A stretch of DNA of 64,000 nucleotides from Afipia sp. GAS231. Its GTDB lineage: Bacteria; Pseudomonadota; Alphaproteobacteria; Rhizobiales; Xanthobacteraceae. The position numbers and the translations under genes are program-made. The stretch lies in assembly GCF_900103365.1 (NCBI RefSeq), contig NZ_LT629703.1, positions 3,100,001 through 3,164,000 of the forward strand. Reading direction: 5' to 3'. Below, in pieces: positions 46,066 through 54,541 of the stretch; within the stretch, counting starts at the first letter, position 1, and each line of letters starts with the position of its first letter. The notes under the pieces are model-generated. The model saw nothing but the letters and a program-made list of their open reading frames with translations. It was not told where the DNA came from and did no database searches.

Positions 46066-46692
46066 ATGGCCATGAACGGCCCCCCGGCAGAACCCAGACG
46101 CGTCAAATTAATCGGGCTTTGTTGTTGGGCCGTCGCGGCGATGTTGCTGTTGCCGTCCGCGGCGCTCGCGCAAAAATTCGAGATCAAGTCGGTTGCCGAG
46201 AAAAAGATCAGCCAACTGCCGACGGGACCGTTGTTCTGGCGGATCGAAAACTTTCCGACACTGGCACAGGCCGAGGCGGCCGCGGGCCCGACCGGATTGG
46301 CGGCCGAAGTGGCAGGCAAGGTCTGGCTGTTTACGCTCGGCGCCAAGGGCGGAGCATCTTCAGGCGGCAGCACGGTGGCCGAGATCGGGCCGGTCCCACC
46401 GATCACCGCACCGGAATATCTGCTGCGCATCAACAACACCGGAGGCCCGCCAGGGGTCAAGACACCGGTGCACACCCATCCGGGGTCAGAGACCTTCTAC
46501 GTGCTGACCGGACAGTTGAGCCAGAAGAGCCCGCACGGCGAAAGCCATGTCGACGCCGGCCAGTCGATGCCCGGACACGGGCCGGGCATGCCGATGGAAG
46601 TCTCGAGCAGCGGAACCAGCGATCTGAACGCGCTGGTCATGTTTTTCGTCGACGCCACGCAGTCGTTTTCCACGCCGGCAACGATGCCGTGA
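46066..46692 (+). CDS. Secreted cupin-domain protein
   Basis: 208 residues. A signal peptide (LIGLCCWAVAAMLLLPSAAL, then AQ) precedes a cupin core with TPVHTHPGSETFYVLTGQL, which holds two histidines and a glutamate of the usual metal triad; a later GHGPGMPME may provide the fourth ligand. The role is unknown, perhaps a periplasmic dioxygenase or binding protein for the substrate of the upstream MFS permease (inference). GGAGA sits just before the ATG. The stop is 7 bp from the convergent ilvD stop. Confidence 0.75.
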   Translation: MAMNGPPAEPRRVKLIGLCCWAVAAMLLLPSAALAQKFEIKSVAEKKISQLPTGPLFWRIENFPTLAQAEAAAGPTGLAAEVAGKVWLFTLGAKGGASSGGSTVAEIGPVPPITAPEYLLRINNTGGPPGVKTPVHTHPGSETFYVLTGQLSQKSPHGESHVDAGQSMPGHGPGMPMEVSSSGTSDLNALVMFFVDATQSFSTPATMP

Positions 46693-46699
46693 GGAAGGC

Positions 46700-48544
46700 T
46701 TATTCGGGCACCACCCGCACCGCGCCGCGCGCGGCGCTCGTGGTCAGCGCCGCATAGGCCTTCAGCGCCATCGTAATCTTGCGGCTGCGCTTCTTGGCGG
46801 GCTTCCAGGCATCCGCGCCGCGGGCCAGCATGGCTTCGCGCCGCTTCGCCAGCGTGGCATCGTCGACCTCGAGGCTGATCGAACGCGCGGGGATATCGAT
46901 CTTGATGCGATCGCCGTCCTCCACGAGGCCGATCAGGCCGCCTTCGGCGGCTTCCGGCGAGAGGTGACCGATCGAGAGGCCCGATGAGCCGCCGGAGAAA
47001 CGGCCATCGGTGACGAGCGCGCAGACTTTTCCGAGGCCCTTCGATTTGAGGTAGCTGGTCGGGTACAGCATCTCCTGCATGCCGGGACCGCCGCGCGGGC
47101 CTTCATAGCGCACCACGACGACGTCGCCGGGCTTGATCTTGTTACCCAGGATGCCCTCGACCGCGGCGTCCTGGCTTTCGAAGATCCGCGCCGGCCCCTC
47201 GAACTTCAAGATGCTGTCGTCGACGCCGGCGGTCTTCACGATGCAGCCCTCGAGCGCAATGTTGCCCGACAGCACCGCAAGGCCGCCATCCCTGGAATAG
47301 GCATGATCGAGATCGCGGATGCAGCCGGTCTCGCGGTCGGTATCGAGTTCCTCGAACCGGCGCTCCTGGCTGAAGGCCACCTGCGTCGGCACGTTGCCCG
47401 GCGCGGCCATGAAAAACTTCCGGACGCTCTCGCTCTTGGTGCGCTTGATGTCCCAGCGCGCCAGCGCGTCTTCCAGCGATTTGGCGTGCACCATCGGCAG
47501 GCCGCGATTGAGCAGGTTGGCGCGATCGAGCTCGCCGAGGATCGCCATCACGCCGCCGGCGCGATGCACGTCTTCCAGATGCACGTCGGCCACCGACGGC
47601 GCCACCTTGCACAGCACCGGCACCCTGCGCGACAGCCGGTCGATGTCCTGCATCGTGAACGGCACTTCGCCCTCATAGGCGGCTGCCAAGAGATGCAGCA
47701 CCGTGTTGGTCGATCCGCCCATCGCGATATCGAGGGTCATGGCGTTCTCGAACGCCTTGAAGCTCGCGATCTTGCGCGGCAGCGCGGTTTCGTCGTCCTG
47801 CTCGTAATAGCGGCGCGCCAGATCGACGATCAGGTGGCCGGCTTCGACGAACAGACCCCTGCGGTCGGCATGCGTCGCCAGCACCGAGCCGTTGCCGGGC
47901 AAAGCAAGACCCAGCGCCTCGGTGAGGCAGTTCATGGAATTGGCCGTAAACATGCCGGAGCAGGAACCGCAGGTCGGACAGGCCGAGCGCTCGATGGTCT
48001 CGACGTCGGCATCGCTGACGGTGGGATCGACCGCCGCGACCATGGCGTCGATCAGGTCGACCGCGCGGAGTTTGCCCTTGATACTGACCTTGCCGGATTC
48101 CATCGGGCCGCCGGAGACGAACACGGTCGGGATGTTGAGCCGCAGCGCCGCCATCAGCATGCCCGGCGTAATCTTGTCGCAGTTGGAGATGCACACCATG
48201 GCGTCGGCGCAATGCGCGTTGACCATGTACTCGACGCTGTCGGCGATGATCTCGCGCGACGGCAGACTGTAGAGCATGCCGTCATGGCCCATGGCGATGC
48301 CGTCATCGACCGCGATGGTGTTGAACTCCTTGGCGACGCCGCCGGCGGTCTCGATCTCGCGGGCGACGAGCTGGCCGAGGTCCTTGAGATGGACATGGCC
48401 GGGCACGAACTGGGTGAACGAATTGACCACGGCGATGATCGGCTTGCCGAAATCCTCGTTCTTCATGCCGGTGGCGCGCCAGAGGCCGCGGGCGCCCGCC
48501 ATGTTGCGGCCGTGGGTCGTGGTTCGGGAGCGGTAGGCGGGCAT
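46700..48544 (-). CDS. ilvD: Dihydroxy-acid dehydratase
   Basis: Dehydrates 2,3-dihydroxy-3-methyl acids to the 2-keto acids of valine and isoleucine. 614 residues, with iron-sulfur cysteines in [12 protein letters not shown] and [19 protein letters not shown] (the latter at about 195-213). NNVVNSFT-like opening [15 protein letters not shown], and [20 protein letters not shown] near the end, are conserved. GAGG precedes the ATG at 48544. It stands alone; other ilv genes are not in the window. Confidence 0.97.
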   Translation of the reverse strand: MPAYRSRTTTHGRNMAGARGLWRATGMKNEDFGKPIIAVVNSFTQFVPGHVHLKDLGQLVAREIETAGGVAKEFNTIAVDDGIAMGHDGMLYSLPSREIIADSVEYMVNAHCADAMVCISNCDKITPGMLMAALRLNIPTVFVSGGPMESGKVSIKGKLRAVDLIDAMVAAVDPTVSDADVETIERSACPTCGSCSGMFTANSMNCLTEALGLALPGNGSVLATHADRRGLFVEAGHLIVDLARRYYEQDDETALPRKIASFKAFENAMTLDIAMGGSTNTVLHLLAAAYEGEVPFTMQDIDRLSRRVPVLCKVAPSVADVHLEDVHRAGGVMAILGELDRANLLNRGLPMVHAKSLEDALARWDIKRTKSESVRKFFMAAPGNVPTQVAFSQERRFEELDTDRETGCIRDLDHAYSRDGGLAVLSGNIALEGCIVKTAGVDDSILKFEGPARIFESQDAAVEGILGNKIKPGDVVVVRYEGPRGGPGMQEMLYPTSYLKSKGLGKVCALVTDGRFSGGSSGLSIGHLSPEAAEGGLIGLVEDGDRIKIDIPARSISLEVDDATLAKRREAMLARGADAWKPAKKRSRKITMALKAYAALTTSAARGAVRVVPE

Positions 48545-48624
48545 GGTGTGTCCTCTCGGCAGTTCAGCTTTTTGGCAATTCGGTGCGGGCGTCTTTTAGA
48601 CGGTGATTTCAATCGGTTAAACGT

Positions 48625-48640
48625 GCCCCTGCGCAGGGGC
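48625..48640. other. Perfect 16-bp palindrome in the gap upstream of ilvD
   Basis: gcccctgcgcaggggc. It lies about 80 bp upstream of the ilvD start and 109 bp downstream of the MFS stop, both on the minus strand. It may be a terminator for the MFS transcript, but no T-run follows. Confidence 0.35.
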
Positions 48641-48748
48641 GCTATGCACGCACCCCGGCGGGGCGGGCCCTTTGGGGGTGATACAGGCCGGGACTTGCGG
48701 GTTCAAGCCGGGGTCCCGGCGTCGAATGGTCACCGCAGGCGCCCCCAA

Positions 48749-50059
48749 TCAGACAATCTGCCCGTCGGCGGTCGCGATCAGGCCTTTGGGAACCAGCCAG
48801 ATCGCCGGCAGCATCAGGGCGTAGACGGCGGTGATCGCGATGACGCAGACGTCAAAGCTGCCGAAATGATCGTAGAGGTGGGTGCCGAGCAGATCGCCGA
48901 ACCGCGAGACCACGTAATAGAGGCTGGTTGCCAGCATCAGCGTCGTGCCCTGCAAACCCCTGGGGCATGAGCGCATGATCAGATCCAGATAGGCGCCGGT
49001 GGCAATGCCGCCCATCAGTCCGATCGGCACCGCGGCGATCAGGGCACCGGTCACCGAGTGGATGAAGATCAACGGCACCATCTGCGGGACCGCGATCACG
49101 GTTCCCCATACCAGCAGCGTTCTCAGCGCAAACTTGCGGCACAGGATTCCATAGATGATGAAGGTCGGAATGAAGGAGGCGGCGAAGATCGCGTTCCATT
49201 GGCCCCATTGCGCATCCGAAGCATGCAGGGCGTTCTGCAAATGGTATTGCAGCGGCGTGGCCGAGCCGGGCGCGAAATTCCACAACAGCCAGATCAGCAT
49301 CGCCGGATAGATCGGCCAGTGCCGCACCAGCCGCTTGAGGTCTGCGATCGGATGCCGATCGTCTGCGTATTCGACACGGACGTTGTCGTACACGTCACCC
49401 GGACGCCACAGCGCGTAAGCGGCGACGCTGAACATGATCGCGGCGCCAACCAGAAACAGGATGCGGACGGCTTGATCGGAGCCCTTGTCTTCGAGCAGGC
49501 CGCTGAGCGCGCCGCCGGCGAGCAAGGCGGCGAAGGTCGGGACCGACAGAAACACGTTCCACGCCGCGCTGATCTGCCCGGTCATCGCATGCTGCTGGCC
49601 GATCACGGCCGTCAGTCCGTTCTGGGCGCTGGAGACGAACAGGAAGGAGACGGTGAGGACGATCACGGCGACCAGCAGCGCCAGGTAGCTGATCGGGATG
49701 AAGGCGAAGACGACATAGAGCAGTGCGCTGATGACACCGAACAGCAGCATGAATCCGCGGTCCCGCATCCCGAACGGATTCCAGATGTCGCGGAGAAAGC
49801 CGAACGCGAAGGCGAGGTAGAGCGGGATCGCGGCGATGAGCCGGAAACCGGCGACCTCATGCGCCGGCAGATGCAGCTTGTTCTTCAACAGGAAGCTGAT
49901 CGGAATATCGATCAGGCCGCCGGCGGGGCTGCCGAAGGCCAGCATGAGGATCAGGATGCCGAGATAGAGAAAGATTTTCCGCCGCGCCGGACCGGACAGG
50001 ACCGTGGGCGCGACAGCAACGTCTGCCGTCATCGTCTCAGCCCGGTCGATCGTGGTCAT
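48749..50059 (-). CDS. MFS transporter
   Basis: 436 residues with about 12 helices. It shows IFLYLGILILMLAFGSPAGG, a helix-2/3 loop FLRDIWNPFGMRDRGFMLLF and an inner hydrophilic loop with VYDNVRVEYADDRHPIADLK. It resembles BT1-like or PUCC-like MFS groups only loosely. The substrate is unknown. It lies 53 bp downstream of the CoA transferase gene on the same strand and may be expressed with it. Confidence 0.75.
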   Translation of the reverse strand: MTTIDRAETMTADVAVAPTVLSGPARRKIFLYLGILILMLAFGSPAGGLIDIPISFLLKNKLHLPAHEVAGFRLIAAIPLYLAFAFGFLRDIWNPFGMRDRGFMLLFGVISALLYVVFAFIPISYLALLVAVIVLTVSFLFVSSAQNGLTAVIGQQHAMTGQISAAWNVFLSVPTFAALLAGGALSGLLEDKGSDQAVRILFLVGAAIMFSVAAYALWRPGDVYDNVRVEYADDRHPIADLKRLVRHWPIYPAMLIWLLWNFAPGSATPLQYHLQNALHASDAQWGQWNAIFAASFIPTFIIYGILCRKFALRTLLVWGTVIAVPQMVPLIFIHSVTGALIAAVPIGLMGGIATGAYLDLIMRSCPRGLQGTTLMLATSLYYVVSRFGDLLGTHLYDHFGSFDVCVIAITAVYALMLPAIWLVPKGLIATADGQIV

Positions 50060-50112
50060 GACACGCGCCTCCGCAGCCAGCGGCGACCGGTACCGTGATT
50101 TTCGCTCCCCAC

Positions 50113-51306
50113 CTAGACAATTTCACGCGCGCGCAGGTCCGCGATCGCGCTCTTGTCATAGCCGAGCGAGGCCAGCACCTCCTCGGTATGGGCGCTGAGC
50201 GCGGGCGCCATCCGTTCGAGCCGGCCGCCGCCATGGGCAAGCTGAAAGCCGCTGCCGGCAAAGCGCAGCCGGCCGTAGGGCGTATCGATCTCCTGGAGGG
50301 CACCGCGCGCGGCGATTTGCGGGTGATCGATCACTTCCTCGACCTTCCAAATGCTGGCGCAGGGTGCGCCCGCGGCGTCGAGGATCTTCTCCCACTCGCG
50401 CGGGGCCTTTTTCGACAGCGCCTCCTCGATGATGGCCCGCAGCGCCGGCTCGTTTTCCTGCCGGGCAAACCAGTCGACGAAGCGCGGGTCTTCCAGCGCA
50501 TCGGCACGGCCGAGCGCGGTCATCAACCCGCGATACTGCTTCTCGCTGTTGACCGCGAGCAGCAGGTAGCCGTCACCCGCCTTGAACAGGTTGGCGGTCG
50601 GCCGGCGGCTGACGGCCTGGTTGCCGGAGAGTTGCTGGCGATGGCCGGCGACCGAATAGTCCGCCACCTGTCCCGACAGGAACGCCAGCGTCGCCTCCAG
50701 CATGGAGACGTCGACCAATTGCCCCTTGCCTGTATGAGTCCGCTGGAACAGCGCGCTCGACACGCCGAACGCCGCGGTTGCGCCTGACAGGACGTCGCAG
50801 ACCGCAAAGCCCGCGCGGGTCGGCCCGGTCGCCTCGTGGCCGGTGATCGACATGATCCCCGACAGCGCCTGGATCTTGCCGTCATACCCCGCACCCAATC
50901 GTTCAGGGCCGGTCTGGCCGAAGCCCGAGATCGCGCAATAGATCAGCCGGGGATTGATCGCCGACAGCGCCGCGTAGCCGATGCCGAGCTTGTCCATCAC
51001 GCCGGGGCGGAAATTCTCCATCACCACGTCGGCCTGCGCGGCGAGTTGCTTGACGATGGTGATCGCCTCTTCCTTCTGCAGGTCGAGCGTCAGGCTGCGC
51101 TTGTTGCCGTTGATCGCCTGCCAGCCCGGCGCGAGGCCACGGTCGGCCCATTCGCGGCTCAGTGGCGTGCGGCGCATGTCCTCGCCCTCGCGCCGTTCCA
51201 CCTTGATGACGTCGGCGCCGAGCAGCGCGAGCTGGTAGCTCGCATAGGGGCCGGCCAGCACCTGCGTGAAGTCGAGAATCTTCACGCCTTCGAACGGTCG
51301 GGTCAA
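50113..51306 (-). CDS. CaiB/BaiF-family CoA transferase
   Basis: 397 residues from the chosen start. Family III CoA transferases move CoA between carboxylic acids. Visible blocks: GVKILDFTQVLAGPYASYQL, GADVIKVER, the catalytic-aspartate region ENFRPGVMDKLGIGY, AISGFGQTGP, and GKGQLVDVSMLEATLAF. The substrate is unknown. The start is TTG 51306: GGAGG lies 7 bp upstream, and the protein then begins MTRPFEGVKIL. An ATG at 51330 and one at 51390 are in frame, but the latter reads through a family B repeat. The GrdB-like gene is upstream on the same strand. Confidence 0.87.
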   Translation of the reverse strand: MTRPFEGVKILDFTQVLAGPYASYQLALLGADVIKVERREGEDMRRTPLSREWADRGLAPGWQAINGNKRSLTLDLQKEEAITIVKQLAAQADVVMENFRPGVMDKLGIGYAALSAINPRLIYCAISGFGQTGPERLGAGYDGKIQALSGIMSITGHEATGPTRAGFAVCDVLSGATAAFGVSSALFQRTHTGKGQLVDVSMLEATLAFLSGQVADYSVAGHRQQLSGNQAVSRRPTANLFKAGDGYLLLAVNSEKQYRGLMTALGRADALEDPRFVDWFARQENEPALRAIIEEALSKKAPREWEKILDAAGAPCASIWKVEEVIDHPQIAARGALQEIDTPYGRLRFAGSGFQLAHGGGRLERMAPALSAHTEEVLASLGYDKSAIADLRAREIV

Positions 51307-51322
51307 TGGATGTCCTCCTGCG
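51304..51322 (-). promoter_or_regulatory. Ribosome-binding site that decides a TTG start
   Basis: On the minus strand: GCAGGAGGACATCCATTG. The GGAGG is correctly spaced for the TTG at 51306-51304 and not for the upstream ATG codons. Confidence 0.6.
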
Positions 51323-51325
51323 AGC

Positions 51326-51445
51326 GTCATTGCGAGCCAACGGGTCGGCGCGAAGCGCCGCCCGATGATAAACTCCGCGAAGCAATCCATCTCACCACGT
51401 AAAGGAAGAATGGATTGCTTCGTCGCTTCGCTCCTCGCAATGACG
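51326..51445. repeat. Dispersed palindromic repeat, family B, copy 2
   Basis: cgtcattgcgag and ctcgcaatgacg at the ends; gcgaagcaatcca and tggattgcttcg inside. It carries an extra GC-rich hairpin (ggcgcgaagcgcc) on the left arm. It overlaps the false N-terminal extension of the CoA transferase frame. Confidence 0.85.
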
Positions 51446-51501
51446 AAATGTGAGGGGCCGATCGTTGTTGCGATGGCCCGATTGTTGTTATTGATGCCGC
51501 C

Positions 51502-52431
51502 TCACGCGGCGCGGTTGCCGCGCGCGATCTCTTTCTGCTTGTCGAACTCGGCGCGGCGCCGCGCCAGTTCTTCCGGGCTCATCTGCGCGACGTTGTTGTA
51601 GTCGAGCTTCCAGGACGCATCCTCGCTCCAGCGCAGCGGCGACTGCATCGTGGTCCGCGCGCCGGACGCGGACTCCAGCAGGCCCAGCGCCAGTTCGAGT
51701 GTCAGCGCCTGCGAAGAGACGCCCTGCGGCTTACCCGCGGAGTTGCCGAGCGGGAAATCGTTGAACAGAAAGCGCGGCACCGCGGCGTGCTCGATGATGT
51801 CCTTGGCGCAGCCCATCACGACTGTCGAGATGCCGTTGGCTTCGAGATGACGCGCCACCAGCGCGGAGGTCTGGTGACAGACCGGGCAGTTCGGCACGAT
51901 CACCGCAACGTCGACCTTGTCGGCGAGGCAGCGGGCGAGAATTTCGGGCGCATCGATATCGATGGTGACGCGATGGCTGCGATTGGTCGGCGCGCCGAAA
52001 AAGCGCGGCGCGACCTCGCCGATCCGCCCCGCGGCTTTCGCCTTCAGGAGCTGCGGCAGCGGAAACCAGGTGCCGCTGTCGGTCGCTGACGTGTGCTTGC
52101 GGTCGTAGCCGATATGCGAGATGCGCAGATCGTGCTGCTTGGAGGTATCGCCGTCGTAGACCTGGTAGAACTTGGCGCCGCCGTTATAGGCCGCACCGGG
52201 GCCCTGATCGCCCTTGGCGGGATCATATTGGGCCGCCGTGGTGACGATGGTGACGCGCGACTGCGCCAGCGGCTTCTTCAACGGCTGGAACGGCGCATCG
52301 ATATAGTGTGCCCAGCGGTACGGCGTGGTGTAGCCGATCGCGGTGTAATAGTCGCGGGTCCGCTGCATGTAGGGAACCGGAGAATCGTAATCGGGCGCGA
52401 AGCCGAGCTGGTCGTCGAGGGGGCCGGACAT
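51502..52431 (-). CDS. GrdB-like protein (glycine/sarcosine/betaine reductase family), cysteine form
   Basis: 309 residues. The protein resembles the selenoprotein-B component of glycine-type reductases: VPYMQRTRDYYTAIGY, VTIVTTAAQYDP, DLRISHIGYDRKHTSATD, and VDVAVIVPNCPVCHQTSALV. The last holds a CPVC pair; no in-frame UGA is present. HLEANGISTVVMG follows. Strict anaerobes use GrdB with GrdA and GrdE/C/D; none of those are in the window, so the role here is different or unknown. GGAGAG precedes the ATG at 52431. The CoA transferase gene is 195 bp downstream on the same strand. Confidence 0.75.
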   Translation of the reverse strand: MSGPLDDQLGFAPDYDSPVPYMQRTRDYYTAIGYTTPYRWAHYIDAPFQPLKKPLAQSRVTIVTTAAQYDPAKGDQGPGAAYNGGAKFYQVYDGDTSKQHDLRISHIGYDRKHTSATDSGTWFPLPQLLKAKAAGRIGEVAPRFFGAPTNRSHRVTIDIDAPEILARCLADKVDVAVIVPNCPVCHQTSALVARHLEANGISTVVMGCAKDIIEHAAVPRFLFNDFPLGNSAGKPQGVSSQALTLELALGLLESASGARTTMQSPLRWSEDASWKLDYNNVAQMSPEELARRRAEFDKQKEIARGNRAA

Positions 52432-52545
52432 TTGCTGTCTCTCCTGCGTTTCCACCGTGGGGCCGCCGGGCGGCCTCTTGGCTTAAGCTAGTGATAGTCG
52501 GCGGTTTGCTCAACAGCGGAAATAGCAACCCAACCCTCCGCAGGG

Positions 52546-52576
52546 TCATTCCGGGACGGTCCAATGGTCCAGACCT
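52546..52576. repeat. Single arm of a family F repeat
   Basis: gtcattccgggacggtccaa then tggtccagacc. The matching second arm is missing, so this is a truncated copy of the element at 15830-15922 and 37143-37220. Confidence 0.6.
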
Positions 52577-52689
52577 CAGGGGTGCAATTGCAGCCCGGGG
52601 CATCTCCACTCTTGTCCAGTTGAACATGAACCAGAACAACAAACACCGACACATATTTCAGGATACCAAAGTTCGCTCAAGGAGGTTTC

Positions 52690-53703
52690 ATGGGCCCGAC
52701 GGATTGGAGATTTTGGAGCGCGCTTTGTGCCGCGATGATGCTCTTGAATCATGCAGCCGCCGCCGACCCGTGTGATACTCTGAGAGACCCCGAGCCTCGG
52801 ATCATTGCCTGTACACAGAGCATCAATTCCGGGAATTGGACCGGACGCAATCAGGCGATAAACTACACCAATCGAGGCAATGGCTATCGCGACAAGGGCG
52901 ACCTGGACCACGCCATCGCCGACTTCGATGAGGCGATCCAGATCGATCCCAAACACGTCATGGCCTTCAACAATCGAGGTGTCGCCTACAACTACAAGGG
53001 CGACGTCGATCACGCCATCGCCGACTACAATGAGGCGATCCGGATCAATCCCAAATTCGCCATGGCTTTCACCAATCGAGGTGCCGCCTACCGCGACAAG
53101 GGTGACATCGACCGCGCCATCGCCGACTATAGTGAGGCGATCCGGCTCGATCCCGGCGTTGCCATTGCCTTGTACAATCGAGGTAACGTTTATCGCGACA
53201 ACGGCAAGATCGACCGCGCCATTGGCGACTACAGCGAGGCAATCCGGCTCGATCCCAAATACGTCATGGCCTTCAACAATCGAGGTCTCGCCTACATCGA
53301 CAAGGGCGACATCGAACGCGCCATCGCCGACTACGATCAGGCGATCCTGATCGATCCCAAAGCCGCCATCGCCTTCAGCAATCGAGGTGTCGCTTATCGC
53401 GGCAAGGGCGACCTCGACCGTGCCATTGCCGACTACGATGAGGCTATCCGGATCGATCCCAAAAACGCTCTGGCTTTCAACAATCGCGGTAACGCCCATA
53501 GCGGCAAGTGCGACTTCGATCGCGCCATCGCCGACTACAACGAGGCGATCCGGATCGATCCCAAATACGCTAGGGCCTTCTACAATCGAAGTACCGCTTA
53601 TCGCGCCAAGGGTGACCCAGACCGCGCCATCGCCGATTACAATGAGGCGGTTCGGCTCGACCCCAAAGACGCCGTCAACACTCAGGAATTACGGTCACCG
53701 TAA
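52690..53703 (+). CDS. Secreted tetratricopeptide-repeat protein, eight repeats
   Basis: 337 residues. A signal peptide (about 1-25, FWSALCAAMMLLNHAAAADP) is followed by a short Cys-containing segment (CDTLRD, IIACTQS) like those in other rhizobial TPR proteins. Residues about 57-328 are eight 34-residue TPR units, each close to FNNRG.AY..KGD.DRAIADY plus NEAIRIDPK. GGAGG lies 6 bp before the ATG. The likely role is a periplasmic scaffold; partners are unknown. It is convergent with the small secreted protein gene, 6 bp away. Confidence 0.85.
   Translation: MGPTDWRFWSALCAAMMLLNHAAAADPCDTLRDPEPRIIACTQSINSGNWTGRNQAINYTNRGNGYRDKGDLDHAIADFDEAIQIDPKHVMAFNNRGVAYNYKGDVDHAIADYNEAIRINPKFAMAFTNRGAAYRDKGDIDRAIADYSEAIRLDPGVAIALYNRGNVYRDNGKIDRAIGDYSEAIRLDPKYVMAFNNRGLAYIDKGDIERAIADYDQAILIDPKAAIAFSNRGVAYRGKGDLDRAIADYDEAIRIDPKNALAFNNRGNAHSGKCDFDRAIADYNEAIRIDPKYARAFYNRSTAYRAKGDPDRAIADYNEAVRLDPKDAVNTQELRSP
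52858..53673 (+). repeat. Eight tandem 102-bp TPR units
   Basis: NR pairs recur at residues about 61, 95, 129, 163, 197, 231, 265 and 299, exactly 34 residues apart. The DNA stays similar as well, for example repeated caatcgaggt and cgccatcgcc, so recent unit duplication or gene conversion is likely. Confidence 0.85.
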
Positions 53704-53704
53704 T
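53688..53704. terminator. Small palindrome at the TPR gene stop
   Basis: attacggtcaccgtaat, a 7-bp stem with a 3-base loop that includes the stop codon of the TPR gene. It lies in the 6-bp convergent junction with the next gene. No T-run; terminator function is a guess. Confidence 0.3.
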
Positions 53705-53709
53705 CCCGG

Positions 53710-54273
53710 TCACTGACGTCCCGGCCGCTTGAGTTCGGCAACCTTGTACTTGTTGCCGGCGGCGAGGCTGCTGCAGTACCACCAGATTTCATTGTTTCGC
53801 CAGCCGACGAACAGCCCGTGGTCCCTGCACTCATAGTAGGTTTTGAAGTTGCGCACGTTCCGGCACGTCGCCGAGAAAATGTCGCCGGTCGTGGAGCAAC
53901 CGTTCCAGGGTTGGTTGCCGTACTTGAAGCTCGTCTGGCAACCATCGGTGCAGTTGCTGCTGGTTCTCTCCAGCTCGGCAAACTTCGCCATGGTCGAACC
54001 TGGCGCAGGCGGTGGCGTTGGTGTGGCCGTTCGAACCGGCGCCGGTGCGGGTGCTTGAGCGGGTTTTTCAGCGGCCGGTACGGTCCGGTGCGATGTAACT
54101 GTGGTCACCGTCTGCCTCTGCCGATGTGACCTCGCCACCGGCTTCGGCGCCGTGACCGTGATTCCGGGAAGCGTGGTGGCTGGTGCGGTTTGCGACACCG
54201 CGGTGCCGCTCAGCAACGAAGTTGACACGATAACGATGGCGAGACGCGCGATAAAGGTTGACGACAATCTCAT
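53710..54273 (-). CDS. Hypothetical secreted protein, Pro/Ala/Thr-rich, Cys-containing end
   Basis: 187 residues; not recognised. A signal peptide (MRLSSTFIARLAIVIVSTSL, then LSGTAVS) is followed by a long low-complexity segment rich in Thr, Pro and Ala (PAQAPAPAPVRTATPTPPPA). The C-terminal ~90 residues have several cysteines (NCTDGCQTSFKYGNQPWNGC, TCRN, YYECRDHG, WWYCSS), likely a small disulfide-linked domain. GGAGG lies 8 bp before the ATG at 54273. Confidence 0.65.
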   Translation of the reverse strand: MRLSSTFIARLAIVIVSTSLLSGTAVSQTAPATTLPGITVTAPKPVARSHRQRQTVTTVTSHRTVPAAEKPAQAPAPAPVRTATPTPPPAPGSTMAKFAELERTSSNCTDGCQTSFKYGNQPWNGCSTTGDIFSATCRNVRNFKTYYECRDHGLFVGWRNNEIWWYCSSLAAGNKYKVAELKRPGRQ

Positions 54274-54397
54274 GACGACGTCCTCCCGAACCCGGGACGG
54301 ACATGCCATCCCAATGAATGCACGGCTCATAGGCTAGCCAACGTTTCTGAATTCGACCACCAAGGATATCGCAGAGCTTCGTTGCGAGACTCGCGCC

Positions 54398-54541
54398 CTA
54401 ACCCCGGCGACCGACGACCAGATCTCCGCCAACTTGAACTTTTGCAGCGCCAGCTCGGCGCCTTCCTTCGGCGCGCGGTCGAGATGAATGTCGAAATAGT
54501 CCGATAATGTCAGCTTGGCCCGCTCGTCGGCGACAGCGGCT
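54398..54541 (-). pseudogene. Partial duplicate of the K+/H+ antiporter 3' end
   Basis: On the minus strand this reads ADERAKLTLSDYFDIHLDRA then PKEGAELALQKFKLAEIWSS and VAGV, matching the antiporter's DQAKLTLADYFDIHLDYA, PKEGAELVL and QKFKRKLAEIWSSVAGV. An internal stretch of about 35 codons is missing and the stop codon is altered. It has no start and overlaps the end of the hydrolase gene in another frame. The intact gene is at 55753-57546. Confidence 0.8.

Noticed and set aside
47303..48970. 555-codon open frame antisense to ilvD
   Set aside because: It runs through ilvD and into the gap without motifs; ilvD is intact and certain.
51502..52431. Possible selenoprotein
   Set aside because: No in-frame UGA exists and no selenocysteine insertion hairpin is seen; cysteines occupy the CPVC motif.
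52858..53673. Regular 102-bp repeats considered as a CRISPR array
   Set aside because: The repeats are whole codons of TPR units in one open frame, with no spacer-like unique segments.
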